From the NCBI GenBank assembly GCA_020692245.1, contig JAIMKT010000026.1, positions 1,473 to 47,700 of the forward strand: 46,228 nucleotides of DNA, given 5' to 3'. The translations under genes were made by a program, and so were the position numbers. Each line of letters opens with the position of its first letter. Within the stretch, counting starts at the first letter, position 1. Under the pieces are notes generated by a model, which made no database searches, was not told the DNA's origin, and saw only the letters and a list, made by a program, of their open reading frames with translations. This document shows positions 38,901-46,228 of this stretch, in pieces. The stretch is from Microcoleus sp. GA_180221_E-2-1-MAG-45_12. GTDB taxonomy: Bacteria > Cyanobacteriota > Cyanobacteriia > Cyanobacteriales > JAAUUE01.

Positions 38901-39521
38901 GCCGACGATATAAGAAATTTTGCCGCCACTAAAATTGGTTAACTGGCTCAGGGCAGGGGTGCTGTAGCTGGCATTGTGTCCACCACCTGTGGCCGCCGTG
39001 GCTCTGGCATTGTCTTCCCGGATAGCTACGGAGTCGGTGAGTTCGGTTACATAGTCGATGTTGGCGAGGTTTGGCCATCTTGCCTCTGGGAGCATTTGCT
39101 TACCCCAGAACACTTGATTATTTCCTAAAAATTCTCCTTGTCTCCGGTTCATACTCCAGTTGATGGTGGTGCTGTAGGTACCATTGGGGCCAGCTTGCCA
39201 TGCATTGGGAGCGATTTCATCCACTCCAGAAATGATCGTATCGGCTCCAGAACCTCGAAAGGTGACATTATCCCGACGGGCGATCACGGTTTCTCGATAT
39301 ACGCCGGGAGCGATCGCACAGGTACTCCCACTGGGAGCTGTTTCTGCACATTTCTGGACGGTCTTCCAAGGGGAATTACTAGTTCCGGCATTGCTATCAT
39401 TACCAGTAGCAGCGTCAACGTAGTAGGTTGTTGCAGTTTGTCCCCACACTTTGGGTATATTGACAAACATCAAAAAAGCGATCAGGGCGATCGCTAAGTA
39501 GCGTTTCCAACGGCGCTGCAT
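35979..39521 (-). CDS. Secreted beta-helix protein with DUF2341-type block inside a TIG-like domain
   Basis: An 1180-residue exported protein. A signal peptide (YLAIALIAFLMFVNIPKVWG) is followed by a DUF1565-like start (TYYVDAATGNDSNAGTS) and a right-handed parallel beta-helix to about residue 655, with repeated Asn-rich turns such as NNKILNSYLAHAP and NHLIENNIIQNVGYVG. A Pro-Ser linker (768-786, from a 12-bp tandem repeat) leads to the half TIG sequence ITRVTPTPIEAGKTIRILGD (793-812). A DUF2341-type block (about 819-1132; MRFTVNGTNIPYWIQSG) follows, and the second TIG half (IKVFFDGVPATRVWV and VVNPNGESVTF) closes the protein. A surface polysaccharide-binding or -degrading role is inferred. 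Confidence 0.82.
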   Translation of the reverse strand: MQRRWKRYLAIALIAFLMFVNIPKVWGQTATTYYVDAATGNDSNAGTSNSPWKTVQKCAETAPSGSTCAIAPGVYRETVIARRDNVTFRGSGADTIISGVDEIAPNAWQAGPNGTYSTTINWSMNRRQGEFLGNNQVFWGKQMLPEARWPNLANIDYVTELTDSVAIREDNARATAATGGGHNASYSTPALSQLTNFSGGKISYIVGYRIMAGTCDVNNKAGSTVNFTCNSDPGSGGTRNGTDVILSGGDNPGMLSPKANNYFYLWGKKELLDAPGEWFIDPPQNDSSSTQFTLTIMPPAGIDPRGASAPKVQVKRRNYAFDLWSRSGIRIENLAMFGATVKFESTNNTTIDQVDWRYPHHFQEAPAYFYTGGTVAIPIKGSNNKILNSYLAHAPAAMIQLSGSNHLIENNIIQNVGYVGVGVGIMGSAPGSKIQRNTMVNAGRYWVQMEKGVDVLYNDISQSHRRITDLGTIYGWSQEGDGAQIAYNFVHDAYGELKNPDQQYGAHGIYADDNVTGFNIHHNITWNLTAPGIMLASYNPNSPDTQRYNPGKTSLNLKVFNNTTDELGYLIRDGFLTGLEFRNNLVRKQTQPPNIPPSAGNVIYTNNFFGEPNPGLDNQYIPVAGSPLINTGLVLSPFTNGFSGSAPDIGAKEFGVPPFVAGATARSTDLKQVQTSCNQSGTTLGCSLSNLPPGRKVPADFQVRVGGSSVVTNFVNQSNPQNPQTIATGIVNLATPLSPAQLSQLEVRVGNDGNWIAATPGGSPPIFPSPSPSPSPSPSPSPSPTPIEGSLRITRVTPTPIEAGKTIRILGDGFQQGAANPYTRNILVSNSGSQDLNDYQVLIRINTQALIAEGKMQTDGRDMRFTVNGTNIPYWIQSGINTAVTRIWLRVPNIPAQGTATISMGYGNPVFGAQSNPNNVFLLYDTFGDGQRPGWIADFSSQTPGVTVEETGGAMLIKGTASQNAMFNSFGFYLNQGASEISNLPPDIAIDTEVDINRGTSRGKISAGGFDGTIAAYDTPVGTPPQKRLGFWNGGAWESIGSSRLSTNNVVNKIFTFSLSRQGSSANVAWQEDYNPEVLTQRSGLNNPYWGYFNYAPWTTQPFQVKFKWLGIRRSNREGIEPTVAGTAETTNSQIKVFFDGVPATRVWVDNAKQIRATAPVAATTIRVVNPNGESVTFSL

Positions 39522-40086
39522 AAAAAACCTCTCGATGTATAAGTTTCAACCAGCAATTGACAAATATGGTGGTGTAGTAATTTCTGAATGAATCTTCGGC
39601 CGAGATACCAAACAAGGGATGACTGATCTACTTTCCTCGCTGCCATTGAGAATTATTGCCTAGGATTACTCCTCCAACTCTTTTCTAGGATTGTTTCTCA
39701 GGAATATTCTCAAAATTGTCAAGAGGTATTTGTAAATCTTGTGTAATGCTAATGTAAATTTTTTGTGAATCCATCAGTAATATTGCCGACCTGCAAAAAT
39801 AAGCTAGGGATTAATTTGTAGTTTTACTAGTGAAATTACTGAGTTAACCAAACTAAGTTATAGAGTAGCAAAAAAGTAACAAAATATAAATAAATACTTA
39901 CTTAAGGTAGAGATGTCTTGACTTTTATTACAGCAGCACAGGAAACTAACTGCCACAGAAAATCTCAACATAGGGGCAGATTTAGGGATCAAACTGGATG
40001 AAATTAGTCACAGATAGACTCTAGGAGCTAAAAAAAATCGAGTCTTTCAGGCTATTTAAAGGGATATTTAGGGGATATTTTTGGAA
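39522..40086. other. Intergenic, LCP gene to beta-helix gene
   Basis: A non-coding gap of 565 bases, AT-rich, that should hold the promoter of the beta-helix gene at its left side. TGTAAATCTTGTG (39731-39743) and TGTAAATTTTTTGTG (39753-39767) are loosely related direct repeats. I see no frame, tRNA or mobile-element end. Confidence 0.4.
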
Positions 40087-41606
40087 CTATGGGGATGTTT
40101 TGAGGGGAGTTTCTGGCTGTCTTTCTAACCAATCAAGACCCAAACGAATGGTAAAGTCGGAATCCATATCTCCAGTGGAAGAAGCTTCGATCGCCCCCAA
40201 GCCCCAAGATTGCTGTAGCTTAGTTGCAGTTTGTAAATCTCCCTTTTGAGCAATGATTTGGGTTTGGGGCAGCTCTTCTGTCCAGTTATTGATGATATAG
40301 GCGTTGTTAAAACCTGTAGTTGCTAAATAGTCAGCAAATTCTTCGGCGGCTCTGGGGCGACCAGTGGCATTTTGGATGGCAATCCGCAGGGTCTGGGGAC
40401 GTTGGGTTGTGTTTAAGTCGTAGGGATTATTAGTCGTGTTGCTAGGAGGAGTGAGTTGGAAGTACTGCTCCATGATTCGATCGCGCGCTGGCAAATCAAG
40501 TAACCAGTAGCTGGCTTGGAACTCTTGGGGTTGACTAAAACGCCCCGGCAGCAGTACCATTCGCAGGGTTTCTGGCTGGACATCAAGCATAAAACTCCCC
40601 AGTGCCATAATCTCCTCTAGGCTGAGGTTCGTATCTATATACTGCTGCATTACTCCCAAAATTTGAGGCAGACGAGGCAATACTGAAGGGTTGAGCAATC
40701 TTTGGCGGATAGCTTTGAGGAGAGTTTGCTGCCTCTGGACTCGACCTATATCCCCATTACCATCACTCCGAAATCTGGCAAAATGTTCTACCTGCGCCCC
40801 GTTCAAGGTCTGCCAGCCCGGCTTGATATCAATAAATAAGTTTTGGGTCACATCTTGGTATTGCATGGCGTAGGGAACATAGATTTCAACTCCCCCCAAC
40901 AGGTCTACTAGTTCCCGGACAGCATTATTAGTCACCCGGACGTAGCGATCGACCGCCACATTATTAAGCGTCCCACTCACAACTCTTGCCGTTAGGGCTG
41001 CCCCCCTTCTACGTTTGCCTCATTAATTTTGCTGACCCCGGCTCCCGGAATTTCTACCTGCGTATCCCTCGGAATTGATAGCACATTAGCTGTCTTTGTC
41101 TGGGGATCAAGACCAACGAGGAGCATAGTATCTGTTCGTCCCGCAAAAATCTCTGGTGAATTGGCTGGAGCATTGGGCATCCAATCTACTCCCATCAACA
41201 AAATATTGACGGGTCTGGCTAGACTGTAGCGAAATCCTTGCCGCCAGAGTTCTTCCTTGAGATTGTCAGGAGATTCTGACTTAATTAAAGGACTGATAGG
41301 AGTCAACAGGGCTACAGTAGCTCCGAGAGCCGCAGAAATTGTTGCTGTTGCCAAAAACGCTCCGCCCCAAAAAATCCATTTCATTACTTGCCGACTCCGG
41401 GAAGGAGCCTGAGAAACTTTGCGGCTAGATTGGCTAGATTTACCAGAAGTGTTGGTTCCTCTAGGGGGATCAAAGTCTGGGGAATGACCGTTGGCTTGAC
41501 TTTCTGGCTCTAATCGGGAATCTGGACTAGAACTATCAACGGAATTAGGGGACAGACCATCGGGGGACTGCCTTGGAAAATGTTCAACGATTTTTTTCAC
41601 CCTCAC
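40087..41606 (-). pseudogene. LytR-CpsA-Psr (LCP) protein, interrupted by one-base shift
   Basis: LCP proteins attach glycopolymers to the cell wall from undecaprenyl carriers. The gene is read in two frames: 41606-40992 gives a Ser/Pro-rich cytosolic start, a membrane segment (about residues 75-102) and the first LCP half (NILLMGVDWMP, GRTDTMLLVGLDP, NVLSIPRDTQVEIPG); 40980-40087 gives the second half (VDRYVRVTNNAVRELVDLLG, HFARFRSDGNGDIGRVQRQQ) and a C-terminal LytR_C domain (TLRIAIQNATGRPRAAEEFA). A G6 run (C6 at 41001-41006) is where the frames separate; seven G's would give EGGAALTARVVSG and a 506-residue protein. Sequencing error, recent mutation, phase variation or -1 slippage are all possible. 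Confidence 0.85.
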
Positions 41607-41694
41607 CTCAACGAAGTAACTCCTATAAATCGGATTATAACCTTAGAAACTGCTTACCTAGGACTCTGATTTCCGGGGATTTTTAATTTGGTTA

Positions 41695-41716
41695 TTTTTA
41701 AGTAATTTTTAAGTAA
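41695..41716 (+). repeat. Perfect 11-bp tandem repeat upstream of the DUF2605 gene
   Basis: TTTTTAAGTAA occurs twice head to tail (41695-41705 and 41706-41716), with a one-turn period, in the divergent gap between the LCP and DUF2605 genes. The spacing suits a dimeric activator, and the TTAAG core is loosely Pho-box-like. Confidence 0.45.
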
Positions 41717-41784
41717 ACTAAGCTAATGTTAAATTATATTAAAACCATTAAGATAAAGATCAAATAATAACCTGTAATAAAATC

Positions 41785-42147
41785 ATGAACCCTTTTCAGC
41801 CATCCCAGCCTTCGGAGCAGGATTTACTCAAAGCCTTACTACCTCCCTTGTTAGAAGATTTTCAATATTGGTTTACTCGATCGCTCAAATTATTGGAAAA
41901 TGAGAATCTAACTTTTTTGAGTGCTGCCCAGCAAGCAGATCTCCTAAATCGGGTCAAGTTTGCTCATCAAGAGGTGATCACAGCCCAGATGATGTTTACT
42001 GCCACCAATGGGGAAGTCGGGGTAGCCACATCTACTCTAATTCCTTGGCATCGTCTGTTGGGGGAATGTTGGCAGATTTCTCAGAAATGGCGGCAAGTCC
42101 AGTCGATCGTGCCTGAGAGTCAACCCTATCGCCAAAGAAATTGTTAA
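41785..42147 (+). CDS. DUF2605 family protein
   Basis: A 120-residue soluble, mostly helical protein of a family known only from cyanobacteria, of unknown function. Typical parts are LLKALLPPLLEDFQYWFTRS and QADLLNRVKFAHQEVITAQM, then LIPWHRLLGECWQISQKW. No catalytic motif is visible. It precedes the DUF2973 gene on the same strand, the usual neighbour of this family, but a 288-base gap with its own promoter-like signals separates them. Confidence 0.82.
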   Translation: MNPFQPSQPSEQDLLKALLPPLLEDFQYWFTRSLKLLENENLTFLSAAQQADLLNRVKFAHQEVITAQMMFTATNGEVGVATSTLIPWHRLLGECWQISQKWRQVQSIVPESQPYRQRNC

Positions 42148-42343
42148 CTGAAATTGTTCACTAGAGGTAGCCGTGGCGCAAATACTGCTCCAAATACTAT
42201 TTCTAAATGCTATGTACTGTTAAGCAAGCTCAAGCTAGGTAAACTCAATTAAATTCTGGGGAAGCGATCGCACTGTTATGACTGACCCCAACAACTAGCC
42301 TTAGTCCTTTTACATTCCAGTATTTTTAATATTGTCAAGTTTC

Positions 42344-42373
42344 CTTAAACTCATATTAAACTTCCGTTAAATT
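42344..42373 (+). promoter_or_regulatory. Pho-box-like repeat array upstream of the DUF2973 gene
   Basis: CTTAAACT-CAT-ATTAAACT-TCC-GTTAAATT: three 8-bp units with 3-bp spacers, exactly 11-bp period, as in the cyanobacterial SphR/PhoB box (consensus near YTTAACCW). A weaker fourth unit, ATTACACC, continues the phase at 42377-42384. TATAAC at 42399-42404 could be the -10 box, with the array in the -35 position. Phosphate control is therefore a candidate; AT-rich chance similarity cannot be excluded. Confidence 0.45.
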
Positions 42374-42435
42374 TTTATTACACCCCTCAAAATTCCCCTA
42401 TAACCATAAAATCAACTGCCCCGGAGGAACCCCCT

Positions 42436-42750
42436 ATGCTGCACCTAATCTATCTCGTAGTCTTTACAATCTTGGCTCTCCTTGCCATCAGCAATCTCCT
42501 CCGGAGCCTTGTCACCCTTAGTGTCGACTCTCACCGCCAGCCATCCGCCTCCAATAATTATCCCTACCCCCCAAATTCCTTCCGGGCAAACCAAAGCCCC
42601 CATCCAGAACTCCTCGACACCTACGGCAACCCCATTAACGAACCCCTGCTGGTGATGCGCTCCCTGAGCGTGGAAGATGCCCGACAACAACTAGATGATC
42701 TTTATCATAAATCCCCCAGTAATAGCTCTGATACTTCGGAAGAAATCTAG
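42436..42750 (+). CDS. DUF2973 family membrane-anchored protein
   Basis: A 104-residue protein of a cyanobacteria-restricted family of unknown function. One N-terminal membrane helix (LIYLVVFTILALLAISNLL) is followed by a Pro/Asn-rich spacer and the conserved tail HPELLDTYGNPINEPLLVMR with SVEDARQQLDDLYHKS. GGAGG lies 9 bases before the ATG. The gene has its own promoter-like region with the Pho-box-like array, downstream of DUF2605. Confidence 0.85.
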   Translation: MLHLIYLVVFTILALLAISNLLRSLVTLSVDSHRQPSASNNYPYPPNSFRANQSPHPELLDTYGNPINEPLLVMRSLSVEDARQQLDDLYHKSPSNSSDTSEEI

Positions 42751-42922
42751 TAGATGAGTTAGAGATGGACTAGATGAAGATTAGATTCGGATTAGTAATC
42801 TAAATTCGTTAGATGAATTTGTCTAAAATCCTGAAGGCTTTTGGCTAGCGATTATGTCCAAACTGCCGTAAGTCCTGATAGAGTAGATGGAGTGAAGAAA
42901 TAATGGTTTTTACCCGCAGCCT

Positions 42923-43246
42923 ATGAGTACTCTTGTGAAAGTCGTTCAGCCTACGGGCATTCTAGACGGAACCAAGGCTGGTCAGTTTCGCCAAGAAATT
43001 AGTCAGCTAGTAGAAGATAAAGCCGAAGTCGTACTAATCGATTTCAGAGATGTCACATTTATGGATAGTTCCGGTTTGGGAGCCTTAGTGTTGGCACTAA
43101 AGACAGTGCGAGCCTCTGGGGGTAAGATGTTTATCTGTTCTGTGAATGAGCAAATTAGAATGTTATTCGAGTTGACAAGCATGGATCGGGTGTTTCAAAT
43201 CTTTGCCAGTCGGGATGAATTTGATGCTCATTTGGCTTCTTTGTAG
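42923..43246 (+). CDS. STAS-domain anti-sigma factor antagonist
   Basis: A 107-residue single-domain STAS protein of the SpoIIAA/RsbV type, which in partner-switching systems binds a kinase/anti-sigma factor when unphosphorylated. The phosphorylation site is expected in FMDSSGLGALV (Ser49/Ser50). The N-terminal VVQPTGILDGTKAGQFRQ and C-terminal MDRVFQIFASRDEFDAHL are typical. No RsbW-type kinase or PP2C phosphatase is adjacent, so its partners are elsewhere. An intrinsic terminator follows. Confidence 0.92.
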   Translation: MSTLVKVVQPTGILDGTKAGQFRQEISQLVEDKAEVVLIDFRDVTFMDSSGLGALVLALKTVRASGGKMFICSVNEQIRMLFELTSMDRVFQIFASRDEFDAHLASL

Positions 43247-43300
43247 AAATGCCATCAAAAATATCATCCTTCACCATTTTTTAGATTTAGCGAAGGGAGA

Positions 43301-43330
43301 GTGGACAGGAATTATCCACCCCCCTTTTTT
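43301..43330 (+). terminator. Intrinsic terminator after the STAS gene
   Basis: GTGGA (43301-43305) pairs with TCCAC (43315-43319), followed by CCCCC and a T6 run continuing TATTTTT. It separates the STAS gene from the convergent acnB. Confidence 0.65.
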
Positions 43331-43347
43331 ATTTTTACTTACTATTC

Positions 43348-45954
43348 TTACTTGCTAGAAGTAGCGAGGGTTTTGAACTCCTCAATACTGGGTTCGTCGC
43401 CCTTGGCAATTACCCGTCCTTCATCTTCAAAGCCATCAATCTCATTAAAATTGAGATAACGATAGAGTTCCGCAGCGAGGGGATTAATTTTATCTTGGAC
43501 TACTTTTAGGTATTCCTCACGGGTCGGCATTTTTCCCAACAAGGCACAGACGGCAGCAAGTTCGGCAGAACCGAGATAAACTTGAGCACCTTTGCCCATA
43601 CGGTTGTTGAAATTGCGAGTAGAGGTAGAAAACACTGTGGTATTATCTTCAACCCGGGCTTGATTTCCCATACACAGAGAACATCCCGGCATTTCTAGCC
43701 GAGCGCCTGTCTTTTCAAAAATTTCGTAATACCCTTCAGCTTTCAGCATCGACTCATCCATGCGGGTAGGGGGAGCGACCCAGAGCCGAGCTTTGGCGAC
43801 TCCTTCCCCTTCGATCACCTTTGCTGCTGCCCGGTAGTGACCAATATTTGTCATGCAGGAGCCGATAAAGACTTCATGGATGCGATCGCCGACACATTCA
43901 GAAAGGGTTTTGATATTGTCAGGATCGTTGGGAGCCGCCACTAAGGGTTCGGTGATCTCATTGAGGTCAATTTCAATAATCTCGGCATACTCCGCATCAG
44001 CATCAGCTTCCATCAACACAGGGTTGGCAAGCCATTCCTCCATTTTGACAATTCGTCTAGTCATGGTGCGGGCATCGGTGTAACCACGGGCGATCATGTT
44101 TTTCATTAGGGAGATATTCGATCGCAAATACTCCGCCACAGTTTCGGGGCTAAGTTTGATGGTGCAACCAGAACAGGATCTTTCTGCCGTCGCATCAGTA
44201 AGTTCAAAGGCTTGCTCTAATTTCAGGTCGGGCAGTCCTTCGATTTCCATGATCTTCCCAGAGAAGATATTTTTCTTATTTTGCTTCTCAATGGTTAATA
44301 AGCCCTTTTGGATTGCTACGTAGGGAATGGCGTTCACAACATCCCGGAGGGTAATCCCCGGTTGCATTTCTCCCTTAAACCGAACTAGGATCGATTCTGG
44401 CATATCCAAGGGCATTACCCCCAATGCTGCCGCAAAGGCTACCAGACCAGAACCCGCCGGGAAGGAAATCCCCAGAGGGAACCGGGTGTGGGAATCCCCG
44501 CCAGTCCCCACGGTATCGGGTAGCAACATTCGGTTTAGCCAAGAATGGATAATCCCATCCGCCGGACGCAACGCTACGCCCCCACGGGTAGCAAAGAAAT
44601 CTGGTAAATCCTTGTGAGTTTGGATATCGGTAGGTTTGGGGTAGGCAGCAGTGTGGCAGAAACTTTGCATGACTAGATCCGCAGAGAAGCCCAGACAGGC
44701 TAGTTCCTTCAGCTCATCACGGGTCATGGGGCCAGTGGTATCTTGGGAACCCACGGTAGTCATGATGGGTTCGCAGGAAGTACCGGGACGGACACCGGGT
44801 AATCCACAGGCTTTGCCGACCATTTTCTGGGCGAGGGTGTAGCCTTTGCCAGTATCTACAGGTAACGTTGGCCTAGTAAACAAAGTGCTAGGAGATAAAC
44901 CCAAGGCTTGACGAGTTTTATCTGTGAGGCTCCGCCCGATTAAGAGGGGAATTCTGCCTCCAGCCCGGACTTCATCAAGAATCGTATCGGGTTTCAAGGT
45001 GAAGGTGGAAAGCACAGCGCCGCTTTCATTGGTAATCTCGCCCTTGTAGGGATGGATCGTAATTACCATACCAGTTTCTAGCCCGGTGACATCACACTCG
45101 ATCGGCAAGGCTCCCGAATCTTCGGCGGTGTTGAAAAAGATGGGGGCGATCGCACTACCGAGAATATAGCCGCCCGATCGCTTATTAGGTACGTAGGGAA
45201 TATCGTTACCAATGTGCCACAGGACAGAGTTAATGGCAGATTTCCGAGAGGAACCAGTTCCCACCACATCCCCCACATAGGCTACGGGATGCCCTTTTTG
45301 CTTCAGTTCAGCAATAGTCTGGATACTGCCGGGTTGCTTGCTCTCCAGCATTACGAGGGCATGGAGGGGAATATCGGGGCGGGTGGTGGCGTGGGGTGCG
45401 GGGGAAAGGTCATCGGTGTTGGTTTCGCCGGGAACCTTAAATACAGTGACGGTAATGGCTTCCGGTAGTTTGGGGCGACTAACGAACCATTCAGCATTTG
45501 CCCAAGAATCCACCACCTGTTTGGCATAGGGGTTCTTTTCGGAGAGGGTCAAAATATCATGGAAGGCATCAAATACTAACATGGTCTTGCTCAGGGCAGC
45601 GGCTGCGGTAGAGGCGATGGCTGGATCCCGGACTTGCAAGAGGCTAATTAAAGATTGGACATTATACCCGCCCAGCATGGTTCCCAAAAGATGTACAGCA
45701 GATTCAGCAGTAATCAACGGGCAGTTAGTTTCTCCTTTGGCAACGGCAGTAAGAAATCCGGCTTTCACGTAGGCTGCCTGATCCACTCCGGGGGGAACTC
45801 GATCGCGTAACATCTCAATTAAAGTTTCGGCTTCAGCAGCGGGCGGATTTTTGAGGAGTTCGCACAGCTCGGCTACCTGCTCTGCATTCAAAGGAAGGGG
45901 AGGAATCCCCAAGGCTGCCCGTTCTTGGACATGGTGGCGATAGGTTTCTAGCAT
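43348..45954 (-). CDS. acnB: Aconitate hydratase B
   Basis: Converts citrate to isocitrate with a [4Fe-4S] cluster; in cyanobacteria this feeds 2-oxoglutarate for nitrogen assimilation. The 868-residue form begins [20 protein letters not shown], the standard AcnB start with the HEAT-like domain first. Cluster residues lie in [14 protein letters not shown] and [17 protein letters not shown]; swivel-domain sequence [18 protein letters not shown] is near residue 230. The frame is open to an ATG at 46038, which has AAGGAG 12 bases upstream and would add 28 residues; I prefer 45954 from family length, but it lacks a clear ribosome site. Confidence 0.96.
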   Translation of the reverse strand: MLETYRHHVQERAALGIPPLPLNAEQVAELCELLKNPPAAEAETLIEMLRDRVPPGVDQAAYVKAGFLTAVAKGETNCPLITAESAVHLLGTMLGGYNVQSLISLLQVRDPAIASTAAAALSKTMLVFDAFHDILTLSEKNPYAKQVVDSWANAEWFVSRPKLPEAITVTVFKVPGETNTDDLSPAPHATTRPDIPLHALVMLESKQPGSIQTIAELKQKGHPVAYVGDVVGTGSSRKSAINSVLWHIGNDIPYVPNKRSGGYILGSAIAPIFFNTAEDSGALPIECDVTGLETGMVITIHPYKGEITNESGAVLSTFTLKPDTILDEVRAGGRIPLLIGRSLTDKTRQALGLSPSTLFTRPTLPVDTGKGYTLAQKMVGKACGLPGVRPGTSCEPIMTTVGSQDTTGPMTRDELKELACLGFSADLVMQSFCHTAAYPKPTDIQTHKDLPDFFATRGGVALRPADGIIHSWLNRMLLPDTVGTGGDSHTRFPLGISFPAGSGLVAFAAALGVMPLDMPESILVRFKGEMQPGITLRDVVNAIPYVAIQKGLLTIEKQNKKNIFSGKIMEIEGLPDLKLEQAFELTDATAERSCSGCTIKLSPETVAEYLRSNISLMKNMIARGYTDARTMTRRIVKMEEWLANPVLMEADADAEYAEIIEIDLNEITEPLVAAPNDPDNIKTLSECVGDRIHEVFIGSCMTNIGHYRAAAKVIEGEGVAKARLWVAPPTRMDESMLKAEGYYEIFEKTGARLEMPGCSLCMGNQARVEDNTTVFSTSTRNFNNRMGKGAQVYLGSAELAAVCALLGKMPTREEYLKVVQDKINPLAAELYRYLNFNEIDGFEDEGRVIAKGDEPSIEEFKTLATSSK

Positions 45955-46115
45955 AATTATTTGGTTTTTCTTCTTCTCAAGATCAGGATGATTACAAACT
46001 ACCTGAATTATCTGATCTTTATTACTCTTTACCACCATTTTGAGCGATCGCTCCTTGACTTTGCCGAAACGGGCTGAGGATTAGCGATCGAATCATTACC
46101 GGAATTATTTGCTCT

Positions 46116-46228
46116 CTAGGGCAATTGGTTAGTCTGGGCGATCGTCACTTCTACTTCTTCCACAGCTAAATCTACAATTTGGGCAATCTCTACCGCACTC
46201 ACTCCACGAGCAGCCAAGCGCTGGATTA
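46116..46228 (-). CDS. C-terminal end of a protein cut by the window edge
   Basis: A frame open to the right edge and ending at TAG (46116-46118). The visible 36 residues, IQRLAARGVSAVEIAQIVDL then AVEEVEVTIAQTNQLP, resemble the tails of cyanobacterial Rpn/PD-(D/E)XK transposase-like nucleases, where a VSxEEIAxxxxLSxEEV pattern is common. Too little is present for a firm call. Confidence 0.4.
   Translation of the reverse strand, partial: IQRLAARGVSAVEIAQIVDLAVEEVEVTIAQTNQLP

Overview
The window is chromosomal DNA from a cyanobacterium. Evidence: magnesium chelatase subunit ChlH, cyanobacterial glycogen synthase, the cyanobacteria-restricted DUF2605/DUF2973 pair, many Uma2/CHAT/TPR-type genes, and frequent HIP1-type GCGATCGC/CGATCG palindromes throughout. 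Base composition looks moderate (mid-40s % GC by eye, not computed). Genus cannot be assigned from the sequence alone.

Layout. 1-5.96 kb: the 3' end of a CHAT-domain protein, a two-domain methyltransferase, glgA, a trypsin-like (S1C/HtrA-type) protein with an altered catalytic serine, and hemC. 5.96-6.79 kb: a gene-free stretch holding a remnant with an IS200/IS605-like terminal hairpin and structured RNA-like sequence, plus a 194-bp MITE with inverted repeats and a TTA duplication. 6.79-17.2 kb: GAF-LuxR regulator, Ppx/GppA phosphatase, tpiA, PGM1-type ATP-grasp ligase, M48 protease, sensor kinase, tRNA-Ser(UGA) and an orphan ABC ATPase. 17.3-19.9 kb: rpmF (L32, 58 aa), a 57-aa membrane ORF, a SulP anion transporter and its likely ArsR regulator. 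20-24.3 kb: uvrA, Uma2 nuclease, YajQ. 24.4-25.9 kb: a TnpB unit with a divergent 48-aa ribbon-helix-helix gene and a strong 3' hairpin (likely omegaRNA end). 26.1-31 kb: polyamine-type binding protein, dnaB, rplI, TPR lipoprotein/periplasmic-type protein, YjbQ. 31.3-35.9 kb: chlH and rplY. 36-39.5 kb: a 1180-aa secreted beta-helix protein in which a DUF2341/lectin-like block seems to interrupt a TIG fold. 40-41.6 kb: an LCP cell-wall ligase gene broken by a one-base shift in a G6 run. 41.8-43.2 kb: DUF2605, DUF2973 (behind a Pho-box-like repeat array) and a STAS protein. 43.3-46.2 kb: acnB and the 3' end of another gene.

Most genes are housekeeping: tetrapyrrole synthesis (hemC, chlH), carbon storage and metabolism (glgA, tpiA, acnB), replication/repair (dnaB, uvrA) and ribosome (rpmF, rplI, rplY). 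I see no CRISPR array, prophage, toxin-antitoxin pair or obvious multi-gene defence island. The most unusual signals are the Thr-for-Ser S1C protein, the split TIG domain, the LCP frameshift, the TnpB/RHH unit, the Pho-box-like array, and a pyrimidine-rich repeat that occurs both inside uvrA and in an intergenic gap.
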